A stretch of 64,000 bases of DNA from Orthonyx spaldingii (lineage: Eukaryota > Chordata > Aves > Passeriformes > Orthonychidae). How positions within the stretch are numbered: position 1 is the stretch's first letter; every line of letters begins with the position of its first letter. The translations under genes and the position numbers were made by a program. Of this stretch, positions 1-11,800 are shown piece after piece. The notes beneath the pieces are model-generated. The model was not told the origin of the DNA. It saw only the letters and a program-made list of their open reading frames with translations, and ran no database searches. The stretch is from assembly GCA_013397795.1 (NCBI GenBank), contig VZTJ01000079.1, positions 494,128 through 558,127 on the forward strand, read 5' to 3'.

Positions 1-1688
1 TAAAAATCTCTCATTCTCCTCCCAGAGAAGGTTTATGTAAATCTTAATTACTGCATCACACTTCCAATATTTACTGACATGCTGTAAATCCATTGTGTAC
101 AAAGCAGACTAGGATCCAATAATACAGAGGCATTGTTTAATTATATGTTTATTAGCGCAGTAAAACTAATAATCCCCAGTAAAATCTTTGAAAATTATCC
201 TGTCATGATAGAGTAATCACTGTCCTTTCAGCACAGGATAAAAGCACAGCAAGCAGAGATTGCTGTGTCACAAAGCTGTAGCAGGCACAGCGACACGGCC
301 CCCAAGCCCCATTCATACTGTCAGTCTCACACAACCAACGCGTTTAAAAACATCCATTAGGAGAGCAATGGAATAATTCAACTTTCGGTGCCTGTATCAA
401 TTACTTCATTTCAATGGGTCTCACTCACAGGGAATGGATTCTAAAAGCTCATTTTATACACACAGCTCTGATCCAAAGACAGAAACAGGGGATCTTCCCT
501 TTGGATCAGCCATCTGTGAATGAGACCAGTCCCGACAAACCCTCTCTGGGGCAATTCAGCAGGGTTCTGGCAAGATGTTTTCGATATGTCCAGAGTACAT
601 TCCTGTTCAGTCAGGTAGCATAAGGGCCTTTTGCTTTTTGCAGGTTTACTGTGCACATGTCCTCTTGGTTACTGTGTCCCATAATGCATGAGAATGCAGG
701 CTGGTCATGTAACAGAGAAAATGTATATTTATAACCAGCTTTCCCTATAAATTAACCCTGATGGGGAGAAGAACACTTATTACAATGTGCATGTATTTTT
801 CCACGTGGAGACAAAGCATCAATGTCTCTTTATCCGCTTGTGAGTTAAGAAGCTGTTCTTGAGCGTGTGGGCTGTGGCTGTTGCTAAGACAACTGCGGTG
901 CAGCCATTTACAATGTCCGTGATCATGCACCACAAGCTGTAATTTACCCCCAGGTTCCTCATTTATTAGAGCAGAGAAACAGCAGGATGGTTGCTGCACC
1001 ATGTCCCACATGATATGAGTACTGTGAGCATGGCATGAGTGGCTGTCACCACCTGCTCTGGGTCTAAATGGATGCTGCATTTGAAAGGAAACCCAATACT
1101 TGGTAAACGCTTTGTCAAAGGAAAGTGTAACCTCTGAGCCTTGGAAAGGAAATGAAGGAAAACCCTACCACTTTGAAATTGCCTCAAATAAAACACACAT
1201 TATAGACTTTTGAAGACAAATAGACTTTTCTCAATTTTGGTGCATACCTGTAATGAGATCTAAATGTAAGAGTCCTTCAGAGACTGGGAAACAAGCAGGG
1301 AACAGCACGGTCTGGGGCTTTGCATTTTGTCACTCCATTACCTGGCAAGGAAAAGGGCAGTAATTAGGAGCCAGCAGTACTTCATGTAGTGTGTTTTACC
1401 ACTTGGGGGGGTGAGCTAACAACAGAAGTTCTTTGCTCTCTAAATGGTCCATAGCAGGTTGTTCACTTTCTGGGAACACCGTCAGAATCAGTCACCAACA
1501 TTAAAGTGTCCAACCTTGTCAGGAGGAGCACTCCTACCCTACAGCCTTCCCTAATGCCAGCAGTGCACAGAGTTAATTTGGCCAGCAGAGTCTTACATTC
1601 CTGTACTGGCTAAAATATAAAAGTATTGGAGGGCTTTTCTAAAGTCTGTGTGTTCTAATCCTATGACCATGCAAAAGTTAGTGATGAG
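1..1688. other. Unique non-coding DNA, no gene seen
   Basis: This AT-rich stretch has no exon-like frame, RNA gene or recognisable transposon. Open frames here are short, lack protein-like composition and overlap one another on opposite strands. There is a short G run near 1405. I see nothing else that can be supported. Confidence 0.6.
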
Positions 1689-1776
1689 TCACCAAAAGTT
1701 CATAAGATAGGGACGAGGAGAGAGGGATGTGCCATGCATGGGCTGGGCTGAGCAGTCACCTACTTGCACAAAGGCA

Positions 1777-2082
1777 GGACTGGAAGACATGGGGGCTAAC
1801 CAGGCAAGAGGAAGAAAGAGCACCTGAACACTCAGATTACTGTAGGAGCTATTAGGGCAGCAGCACCAGTCGACAGAATTCAGTAAAGCACTCTGATATT
1901 TCTGAATTTCAGTTTTCAAATCTTCACAGCACTTGCAGTGCACAATGGTGTCATATTGTCGCTGCAATGACACGGAGACATCAGAAGAAGCTGCTGCTTG
2001 TCTTGTTTTGTATATCCAGTTTTCATAGGCATGCACCTTGTGTTCGGGGCTTGTCAGCACCAAGCAGCCGTGGCTGCAGTAC
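1777..2082 (-). other. Candidate coding exon of unknown gene (weak)
   Basis: On the minus strand a frame opens just after an in-frame TAG and runs about 130 codons. Its first part has protein-like composition: it is rich in Cys, Tyr, Gln and Ser, with short segments such as HAYENWIYKTRQ, QRQYDTIVHCKCCEDL and EIQKYQSALLNSVDW. A possible splice acceptor (ctgcag, with a pyrimidine-rich run and a ctaat branch-like motif upstream in minus orientation) sits near 2077-2082. Possible donors follow: an AG|gtgctc near 1829 and a gtaggt near 1760. I do not recognise the family and no partner exon was found. The end beyond the first donor looks less protein-like. A chance open frame remains the more likely explanation, since similar lengths occur in this window in GC-rich DNA and repeats. 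Confidence 0.2.
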
Positions 2083-3626
2083 TACTGATAACAAGCATTA
2101 GTGAGGAAAGAATTGAAAGACAACTACGAAATGCATGTCAAATATTCCTTTTCTTGTAATCCAGTACTTCCATTTCTCTGAGAGTCCCACACGTCACCAA
2201 GACATTTGTAGCTACAGGTTCCCACTCAGATTTCCTCGTGGACATCAACCAAGCCGGTCTCATTACTTGAGCAGTGGTTCACACTGTAAAGTGTGTAGGT
2301 CTTTAAAATTCTTCTTCTGCCTCCTTGTTTTGTCATGTATTTATTTTGTGCATAGCTATTTTAGCTTACTGCAATAAAATCCATTCTCCTTAAGGCACAA
2401 TCTATAATGAACAAATAAAAAATGTTATCTTGTTCAGAATGTGTTATGAACAGCTTAGTATAAATTTTAAGGAAGTGTGACTAGCTTCTTAAAGGCTTCT
2501 TATTTCAGTTATTTCTAACTGCAACTAAGCCAGACAAATGCTTTAAAATCATTCCTATTACAGCACTTGAGAGGTTTTTAGCAATGCTTAGATGTGCCAT
2601 CAGTAAGACATTTTAAATAACACACCTAAAAATAGAACTGTTTCCAGAGATCATACAGGAAACATGCCATAAGGGAAATATGCTTATGATAAAAGAGATT
2701 TCCTATACAGATTTTTAGCTTCATAAAGCCACTTGAGAATCTCATTTTAGAGACAGGAAATTTATGTACCTTAATCCTTATTTATATTGCTTTAAAATCA
2801 AACTATCTTCCGAGCTGCTCATGTCTGAATGCTCCAGTTATGTCCTAAAGGCTCAGCACTTTGGGAAAATTTCTGCCTTGCAGGGCCCTGATTTCAGATT
2901 TAGGTTTTGAGTATTATTTTCCATACTTGGAGTCACAGTGGAATCCAATATATCTGAGCTCAAGAAACTAGCCCAAATTTTCCTGCAGCGATTCACATCT
3001 CCCAGGCTCAACACATACTTTGATCAATCTATTCATTCCCTGATTTCAGCTTCATAATGGAGTTCTCCAAATTCCATGAAACTCAGTGGGACTGCTGAGC
3101 ATGAAAGAAATGCCAGAGCAGCAGGTGAGGTGTACATGCACATCCCACTGCAAGTCTTTCTCCTGGTGTTTCTTCCTGCATTCCTTGCCTTTTTCCCAAG
3201 AAACACACTGGCAGCAGGAACATTACAATCAACTGTTAAAACACTATGGATATTCAAATCTGAAGAATGGTTCCTATTGTTCTCCATTTTCTTTTCAAAT
3301 AGGTCTGTTATACAGCCATCTATTTACTCCCTCTGACATTTCCCTGTCATCACTGGAGCTGAGCAGCTTCCACAAAAAAACAGGCAAGTCCTTTGGGGCC
3401 CGTGCATTATTTGAATTTTGGTTTTCATACCAAATTCAAGAGAGAAATTTTATTTTTAGGTAGAGGAGCGTGAGTGTTTGACACTGTTTGAACTGTTCTG
3501 GCCTACTCAGGAAACAGTTCCTTGAGTGATGACTGTTAGTAATGCATTGCTGGAGGCACATGCCCAGGGTCTGTGTTCCCTACATTGCCCCAACAGCGTG
3601 GAGGTGACACATCGTGGTGTCTGAGC
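2083..3626. other. Unique non-coding DNA, no gene seen
   Basis: AT-rich unique sequence with no recognisable repeat. Overlapping short frames at about 3033-3463 lie on both strands and have no recognisable domain. I see no supported feature. Confidence 0.55.
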
Positions 3627-3687
3627 CTGTGATGGTTGTGGTTTGAAGCCTTGTGGACAATGTTTATTCCAACCACAACCATCACAG
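3627..3687. repeat. Perfect 17-bp inverted repeat / hairpin
   Basis: Arm ctgtgatggttgtggtt (3627-3643) is exactly complementary to aaccacaaccatcacag (3671-3687), with a 27-nt spacer. A transcript from either strand could form a 61-nt hairpin with an uninterrupted 17-bp stem. The stem does not extend outward (3626 and 3688 do not pair). It is shorter than most animal pre-miRNA stems, which usually have 22 or more pairs with bulges. No flanking duplication was seen that would mark it as a mobile element. What is seen is the symmetry; any function is unknown. Confidence 0.85.
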
Positions 3688-4860
3688 CAGAATTTGCAAC
3701 TGCCCAAGAGCGTGGTCAAGAGTTTGGCATCATCCAGCACACTCAGCAGGTCCTTCATTTTCCTCAGAACAGTACCTATAAATAAGCAAGAAAAAAAAAA
3801 TTTTTTTTGCAAGTGGTATAAAAGGAACTAGAGAATGTCTTGTGTTCCCTGACTGTAGGAGTGGTTCTTAGAAAGAATGAACTGCTCCCTCTGCTCCTGG
3901 CTGGGCAGCTGCTGCTGATGAATTTTGACATGGATAGTATTAATGACAGTCATTTCTGTAGGAAGAGAAAAGCCCAGTCTTCTCTTCACCTGTTTTTGAG
4001 ATAATGGTAGAGATTGCTGTCCTTGTCCTGAAGGAAAAACAAAAAAAAGTCTATAAGTTCACTTAGATGTATGTATTCAGCTTACTATACATTACTCTTT
4101 AATTTTTAGCACTTTGTCATTCCTGTTTATCAACAACTTGCCTTCCCTTCTAATGTATTACATTTAAAAATCCATTCAAGAGTATGATACACAATTCAGT
4201 GTGACACAAAACATGATGCATTAAGATATTCCATTAAATCCTTACAAGCCCCTTGTCTGTCAGTTAAAAATCACAAACTGTAATGCAGGTGCCTCCTCAC
4301 TTCCCATCATCTTGTACTTAGCCAAAAAGGAAAGAGTTCATTGCAGTACAGAAGAGCAAGGTCCACTAATTTAATTCCTTTTTAGTGACTCATTTCTCTT
4401 AAATCAGTTTAAAGAGCAGGTACTTCATTTTAGAAACTGAATCACAGTTTCCCTTTGGAAAGGTAACCCCTGTCAATATTACAGATATGAAAGGGGTCAT
4501 GAAAATTCCTACCTGGTTGGATCTCTAAAGGGTGATATTTATCTCTGTTGAGTCAACTGCAAAAGTACTCAATTCAAAAGTAAAAGAATGTGATAAATGT
4601 CATAAAGGCTGGACCAAGAGTGATTAGAAATGAAAGAGATGAAAAGGAGTAGACCCCAAAAATGTAAGATTTCTTTTCATTATTATACAGATAAAAATTG
4701 TGTATATACAAATTTGCATTTGAAGGGATGTATGTTTAGGCAGTGAGTCAATAATTCAAGGAGAAGAGAGGAAGCAGTGAATCGCTCAAAAGACCAGAGA
4801 CAGCAGTGACTGAAAGATCTGTCAGGTTGCACTTTTGACTGAAAGAAGCATTCACATTAT
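3688..4860. other. Unique non-coding DNA
   Basis: AT-rich sequence with a short A/T run around 3791-3810 and no gene-like feature on either strand. Confidence 0.55.
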
Positions 4861-4864
4861 TCAG

Positions 4865-5086
4865 GAAAACAAAACAAAACAAAAAACCAACTAACAAAAA
4901 AACAAAACAAAACAAAAACAAACAAACAAAAAAAAAACAAAAACAAAAAAAAACAAAAACAACAAAACAAACCAAGAACAAAACACCTCAATGACAACAA
5001 CAAAAAAAGACCAGGGGAAAAAAAANAACAACAAAAAAAGACCGGGGGGGGGAAAAAAAAAACCAACACAAAAAACCAAAAGCATA
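4865..5086. repeat. A-rich (CAAAA)n-like low-complexity tract
   Basis: A run of AAAAC/AACAAC-type units with almost no T spans about 220 bases. It includes a single N at 5026 and G runs (5014-5017 and 5044-5052) that abut A runs. The three long minus-strand frames here, rich in Phe, Cys and Leu, are simply the tract translated and are not genes. Confidence 0.9.
4996..5062. other. Near-duplicate segments flanking an N (assembly scar)
   Basis: The segment 4996-5025 (AACAAC, A run, GACC, G run, A run) is repeated at 5027-5062 with only the A/G run lengths and one base differing. The two copies meet at a single N (5026). A repeat junction exactly at an ambiguous base suggests that two contig ends or reads covering the same low-complexity DNA were joined side by side. 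It is probably not a real tandem duplication. Confidence 0.6.
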
Positions 5087-8000
5087 TTTCATAAAGAGAA
5101 TTGCATTTTCAAACTTACCCAAAACAACAAAGGATTTTCACTTCTTTAGAGAATGAAGCTTGCTGGTACAAAAAGCTGGGTTTTTATTATGTGGGGTTGA
5201 GAGTCTCCGTTCTCTCACACTCTCTTTCTCCCCACTGCCCATGCCCAGCAGCTCTCAGTCCCTCCCCATGGCACCTTAGCCTGGAGCCTCTCTGACAAAG
5301 CAGCTCCCTGACAACAGCAAGAGGAGAAGAGAAAGAGAATTCAGACAAAAGAGAAATTTGACATAAATATTACCCAAATAAAAGGGTTTTGGTGGCAAGA
5401 TAATGTTCTGGTATCACAGTGACAGGACAAGGCAAATGGCAAAAGTGTGTCATAAGAAAAGGATACAGAGGAGTTGCTAAAAGAGAGTTCAGGCAACAAG
5501 GAGCCACCAAGGAAAATTCATCTCCCAGGACTAAATCTCAAACTTCCAAAGGCATGCAAATTTTCAAAACTAGGCATCTATATTTGTTCCAGTCTCCTGT
5601 GAAATTAAAAAACCTGTTTACTGATAGAGATAATTCTTTAAATGTAGTTGTTGTGGTAAGTTAATTATTCGTGTCCTTTTAAAAGAAGACAACATTAGGG
5701 GTTAGATGGGTGTGCCTGGGTAGAAGCAAGGAATGAATAAGTGACTATGAAGGTCTTTTTCTTAGACCTTTTCTTTCAGACATGAAAGCATCCATGGTAA
5801 AACTATCACTAGCAAAATCCAGATGATCAAAGAGCTTGCTGTAAGTCTGAGATGTCCCAAATAAAAACAGATTACTTAAATTGCAAATCCCTGAACACAG
5901 TGAAGTGTCTCCACAGTTCGGTGAATTACCCAACTAAATGGAGGAAATATAACAAAACTGGCCTAAATAGCTATTCAATAACTGCCACCAGTGAACCTTC
6001 AAAAGGAACTAATTTTTAAAATGTCTTGATTAAAAACAAATATATTCCTACAGAGCAATTATAGGATTCTTTATGTCTGACTTGCCTTCACTAATGAGGA
6101 AAGATACTGAAGTTAATTTTTATGAAAGTTCTTGTCATCTATTATTATTAAACTGGACTGGCTTTCAAGGGGCTCATAAGCAATTTGTTGGCACTGAATT
6201 AAAAGGTTCATGTACTGAATTATAAGTAGTACAAAACTGTGGAACAGAGGCACAGAGAATATTTTTGGCTTCCATAATTGTCTACCATGCAAAATATGTA
6301 CCTGGTGATACTCATTTGTATATTACCAAGGCATACTTGAAAGAAGATTGATTCCCCTGTAATAAATGAAGCAGCAGCAAAACCACAAGGACTGAACAAG
6401 TCTGTGTGATGAGCTGGTGAGAAGGACATCGACATTAGAGTCGGGTGCTCGAGGAACACTTACAAGTCAATGCTTACAACATTCAAAAAGGTTTCCTTCT
6501 TCCATTTAGCAAACCAGAGGACACTAGATATTTGTTCAAATGAAGGACAATAGCTTTAATAATTATTTTTCTAAATTAGTTTTAAAAAAATATTTATTGT
6601 CAGTAGTATGGGAACTTACTAGTATGCTGAAATAAAAGAACTGTTCCTGGATTTAGTTCTGAAATACTGACAAAGTAAACAAATGAAATGCAAATAGGTT
6701 AGATATTCTTAGCACAGACTGTACTGTAATGATTTAGACATATAAAGAAGCAGTTACATGGTGTGAGAGCCGTTTCTGAAATGGCTATTCTCTCCTATTT
6801 CTGAATTTTACATGCAACTGATGAAAAGGTTTAAATTCCTTTGTTGGTGAGGTGTCTTTGTTATCCCAGCACCTGGGCAAGCATTTGAACAGTAGCACAC
6901 TGCATTTCTTTCCAGGGAAATACCTCTGGGAGATAAGGGCAGCTGACACACTGCATCCCTCAGGAGCACACAGAAAAGGAAAATGCAGCAGGGATTTGCA
7001 ATTTGGTTATTGCAGAATCACCAGATTGCTGTTTTATTCACAAGGATTCAGTGAGAGGTTTTGGCATTGGTCACATTCTCTCCTCTCCTGCCCCAGAAGC
7101 AGCTGATACAAACAGGTTTGCCAGGTCTCACCCACCTGCAAACTGTCCAGCCTCCCTCCCTTGGGATCTGCCCCACACAGACTTTACACTGTGTCCAACC
7201 AAGCTCAGGGGTGCCACGAAAATTATAACCAGGGCAAAACTGGGTTTTGTTACTAAAGCTTTGTGCAGCTGTAAGAACATAAAACCACCAGAATGTACGT
7301 ACAGCTTTATCATTTTTTTAAACTGTTTTAAAACCAGCTGGTTTTCCTCAGCTGTATATTGTCATTTTATCCTGCTCTCATCTTGCATATACTTTGATTA
7401 CTTTTTTTGTAATGAATTCTGTACCCTTGATTAATACTTTAATTTTTTCCCTATCCAACTCTTTTTCTTCCTCCTCCCAAAAAAAGAGGTTTGCAGTATA
7501 ATTTATTTTAAACAGTAGAGAAAAAAAACCCCAACTGAATGGAATGCTAAGAGGTTTTTAATTTTCAGCTTTTTTTTTTTATTTCCCAAGAGGATCGGTT
7601 ATTAAGCCTTACTACCTTGATATTGTCACTTTAACTTAAGACCTATAAGCAAAGCAGTTGCCTTGCAAACAGCATATATGGACCATTTTAAACAAAAATT
7701 GACATGGTCAGCAAACACATCTCACTGAAATGAAAACAGTCTCTGAAAAGCTGTTGTTATGAAAGAAGCAATTTCAGACAGCGGGGGTCAGGAGAGAGGT
7801 GCTGTGAAGGTACCTGTAAACTGGGGGGATCTCTGTTGTGTTCATTTAGTGAAGTCCTGTATCCCACTGCTCCTGGGGGGAAAACTCGGGCACTAAAGCA
7901 GAGGCCTGGCACGCAAGCCAATTTCAAAAATGAAAAGAGTGGTTTTCAAAGATGGTTAAAAAGCAAAGCTGACTCTTAGCACTGAATAGCTTGGTTTGAT

Positions 8001-8117
8001 GTGAAAGGTCTACACTGCACTGCAAAGCATCCACACAGCAACACTGCCCAGTATCCAACCCACAGCACTGTCGTACAAACATCTGTATAAACATCTGTCA
8101 GCCTGCTGGGGAGACTC
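5087..8117. other. Unique non-coding DNA, no gene seen
   Basis: About 3 kb of AT-rich sequence. No CR1, LTR or RNA gene was recognised. Short A/T runs occur near 7560-7580. The 143-residue frame at 7003-7434 has no family resemblance and no supporting splice structure. Confidence 0.5.
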
Positions 8118-8884
8118 CACAGGAGGCACCAGGGTGATCAGAGGGATGGAGCAGCTCTGCTGGCAGGAAAAGCTGGGAGAATTGGGATTGTTCACTCTGG
8201 GGAAGAAAAGCTTCAGGGTGCCCTAATGGTGGCCTTCCAGTCCCTGAAGGGAGCTACAGCAAAGATGGAGAGAGACTACCTGACAGTGGACAAAACCACT
8301 GACACTAAGGGGGTGGCAAGCACCAGCAATTTATTATCCCCCAGCACAACCTTTATACTTTAATCACACACGTAACACACACTCCTTTTTGCATTATAAC
8401 TGGTTAACAAACGATGTACACCTGCCTTCTACCTTTTTCTAATTGATTCCAAATCTCTCTGTTTCTTGTTGTAACTGTCAACACACATCCACATTCTACA
8501 CCTCTTCTTTCTCAAAGCTGCTTATCTGGCTTGTTCAAGGCCACAGCTGCAACTTATCCAGGTCAAAGCTGCCTGCAGCCCATTCCTGTCTTCCCACAAC
8601 TACTTACAAGGGCCTGGAGTGCCAGGACAAGGGGGAATGGCTTCCCACTGCCAGAGGGCAGAGATGGGTGGGATATTAGGAAGAAATTCTTCCCTGTGAA
8701 GGTGCTGAGGCCGTGGCACAGATTCCTGGAGAAGCTGTGGCTGTCCCATCCCTGGCAATGTCCAAGATCAGCCTGGAAAAGGCTTGGAACAACCTGGGAC
8801 AGTGGAAGATGTCCCTGCCCATGGCAGGGGGTGGGATTGGATGAGCTTTAAGGTCTCTTCCCAGGCCTTTCTGTGATTCTGTGA
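8118..8884 (+). mobile_element. CR1 LINE 3' end, split by a nested LTR
   Basis: This is a 5'-truncated CR1 retrotransposon fragment on the plus strand. The left part (8118-8280) matches the end of CR1 ORF2 (gatcagagggatggagc, then the 'ELGLFSL' region). The right part (8605-8884) resumes at ttacaagggc and continues through the WDIRKKFF-like segment and the 3' UTR. It finishes in the octamer tail ctgtgattctgtgat. CR1 is a non-LTR retrotransposon whose copies are usually 5'-truncated; this one retains only the end of the reverse-transcriptase ORF and is full of stops and frameshifts. The gap between the halves is the LTR at 8281-8598 plus its target duplication. Removing those leaves a continuous CR1. 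Confidence 0.93.
8281..8598 (-). mobile_element. Solo LTR of an endogenous retrovirus, inside a CR1
   Basis: This 318-bp insertion has TG...CA ends and interrupts the CR1. It is flanked by actacc (8275-8280) and actact (8599-8604), a 6-bp target duplication with one mismatch. Read on the minus strand it has a TATA-type box (tataaa, 8352-8357) about 20 bases before an AATAAA poly(A) signal (8330-8335). About 50 bases follow to the LTR end, a compact U3-R-U5 layout. No internal retroviral sequence accompanies it, so it is a solo LTR left by recombination between two LTRs. The 6-bp duplication suggests an ERVK-like or alpharetrovirus-like family (inference). It inserted after the CR1. Confidence 0.85.
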
Positions 8885-11800
8885 TCTGGGTACCTCTTTT
8901 GTAAAGACATTGGGAAGGAGAGCCGTAATCAGATGATGATTAAACCCTTTCTGATGACTTGATAGGCAAAAAAAATGGTGCAGGAGACACACTGAGAACT
9001 GATTAAATAAAAAGGTGTCAGATGCAGCACTGAGGGTATGAGAGAATAAAGAATTTAAACATTTGGCTAAGCATTTTAACTCTCCCCACACACACTTCTC
9101 TATCAAAACAGTCTGCAGTGTGACTTCCCACAATTTAGCCTATAGATCAACCTCAAAGCATATTGGCTCACAGTGCACTAAAAAAGAAATGGAAATTACT
9201 TTCTTCCCTGCTCTAGAAGTGATAAAATTTGCCCATAATATGAATCATTTGACTGATTCCAAGTCTCTTAGCCAGACACTTCTACTGATAGGATAAGAAT
9301 AAACGTTCCTATTTAAGGAATGATTTTATAACCTGTTATCAAAATTACATTTTTTTCTTTTTAATAAGCAAACAAACAGCACTCTAAAAGAAAGATATTT
9401 TGTACCAGTCTGGGAAGCACTGTGCTTTGTTAAGGCAGGAGAGACCAAGGTGGGTGAGAGTGCTGAGAAGGTCAGCTGTAGAGCATCAGCCAGCAGGGAG
9501 TGACCGCAGGGTGCACCAAGCGATGCTCCCTGGGCAAGGTCTGTGCTTGCCCTGCTGCCCTGCACTGCAGCCCCACAGAACAAACACCCGAACGGGCACA
9601 GCTCCAGAAACATGGGCAGGGGAAACAAGCTCCTTGGATACCACAGAAAATGCAAAGAACTGTAGCTCAGATAGAAAACTCCCGGCCATCGCCAGCCCCG
9701 CTTTGCTCCGATTTTCCTGCAAGCCAACCCTCAGCTGCAATCAATACCCCACAGAAAACAGCCCCAGGAGGGACAAACCACACAGCCACCGGGTTCACCT
9801 GAGAACAAAACCGTCTTTGTAGGATCTGTTTAACAAGTCAAATGTCATTTAGACTCCAAACACATGTGGTTTTCCAAAATGATGCTCTCAGGATGTCTCC
9901 TTCTTCATCTTACAAGAGGAAGAAGAAGAGAGCAGAGACAGCAGGGGCCCGGGCAGTGGGCGGGGTCCATTTGTGGACAGACACAGAGTGCCTGAGAATT
10001 TACAGCCTAAACCAACACGGCAGGCTAACCTTGTGTCCGAGGCTGAGTTTGTCCTCATTCTGCACACGGGAGCTGGGTCACAGGAAAGTGAAATCACTCG
10101 TTCCTTCCTCCAAGGATTGGGCTCAGAGCTGTGAACAGAAGTCAAATCTACTGAATCCTTCACTTCAAACTTTATATGCAGAAGTTTCTTTCCAAGTCCC
10201 ATGGATAGTGAAGGTATTTTTCCCTGCATTACTAGTTTTCCTTTACACTAGAGAATTTCAAATAATTAAGTGCCTCAATTAAAGCTAAAGTTTTAACCTG
10301 AGTAAGTGCAGTATTTCCCAGGGCATTACGCCGAACCTGAGTGCCAGCAGCACCTGTGGCTCTCACCCAGAGCACTCCAGACAACCACCCTGCAGCCACG
10401 GACACCTCACAGTGTGGGAAAGCTTTGGAGAGTCAGAAGTGGGATGAATGCAGAAAGCCTTTGGGCAGGGTTTTGGAAGCTGGAAAAGCAGTGCAGAAGC
10501 TGTTAATGTTCTAAACACAAGATCCCTCTGAACTGTGCCCAAGTTCTCAGCCATACTCAACCAGGCCCAAGTGCCAACTTCTGCTCTCCCCACGGCTGCA
10601 CAGTCCAGAGGAGTGGAAGAATCAGACCCCAAGGGGAGCTCCTGAACCTTGACAAAAATATAAAAGCTAGATGTGAAAACAAACAGGAATGCATCTTCCA
10701 TGCTGACAGTGCCAGTTTATGTACGGTAAATCTAAAGGCACACAACATACTGCTGCAAAGGAATTGGGGAGTGGGGTTAAAGAGCCATAAACATGAGTCT
10801 TTTCCCCCACACTCTGAAAAGCTGAGCTGCTTTTGAAAGCATTCCACGTATACTTTCTCTACTATTTCTAAAATAATTTTCCTTTTTTCCCAAGATGCTA
10901 CAGGCCAAGTTTTGAAACTTAATCTGAAAAATGCTTGAATCTGCACTAGATACATTTTACAAAGAAAAATCTTAAACCTGCCAAGATTTGTAACACTGCA
11001 GGATGAAAAACTCCTGGGTATTTTTAAAAATAAATGATTGTATACTTGATACTCCAAAAGAATCACCTTCTACTGCAAAGCAAACTGAAGCCAGAGGAAA
11101 GACTTCTGCTAGCTTTTGTGGGCTTTATGCCAGCTTTTGTATGTCTGCTGCATTTGATGCCAAGTTATGATGGAACAGAAATCATTAACCAGCCTTACAT
11201 CATTTTGTTGGCTATATTTTATGTTTTACTGTAATTTTAGCAGTCTCTGGCATTATATTTCCCATCTAAGAGTAGTGTATTCTTACCTTTCTTCCACAAG
11301 TTATTTCAAAGAGCATTCTAATTGTTGTATTACTGGCACTGATTTCACCAATTCAGACTTCTTTAGGAAAGGCTGGTTTTAATTTCAAGTAGAATGCAAA
11401 TTACATTAGATCTTGGACTACAGCAAGCTCAAAAGCTTTCCCAATGGTCCTGAAAGGTGCCAGGTTGATAAAACTGGGAATTGATATTTTGTACTTATCT
11501 GCATAAAAGATGCAGCTGAGAAAGCAAATTTCACTATCTTCCCGTGCCATAAGGCACCTGCCACTCAAACCAGCCACTCCAGAGCTGCGGGAAGGGGAGC
11601 AGCTTAAATCTGTTCTGCCCCATCCAAACTGCATCCCCTGTCACAATGACTATGCCTTGTTTGCAAAACAAACAAAAATATTCTATTTAGACTTCCATGC
11701 TCTAGCATTATTTTAAATCGGTGCCCACTTAGAAATATTTTGACAAACAATGACAAAGCAGCTGGGATCCACATCTCTCAGAAATACTGGCATAATGAGA

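Noticed and set aside
3627..3687. MicroRNA precursor
   Set aside because: The stem is shorter than usual and entirely perfect, without the bulged 22-nt arms expected. It is kept only as an inverted repeat.
4748..5086. Phe/Cys-rich membrane-like minus-strand frames
   Set aside because: They are translations of the A-rich low-complexity tract.
9326..9822. Several 84-140-residue frames on both strands
   Set aside because: They overlap in opposite directions in a GC-richer patch and none has protein-like or family-like content.
10557..11066. 169-residue minus-strand open frame
   Set aside because: No family resemblance and no splice signals that fit, and shorter frames overlap its right end on the plus strand and its left part in another minus frame. 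Chance openness is more likely.
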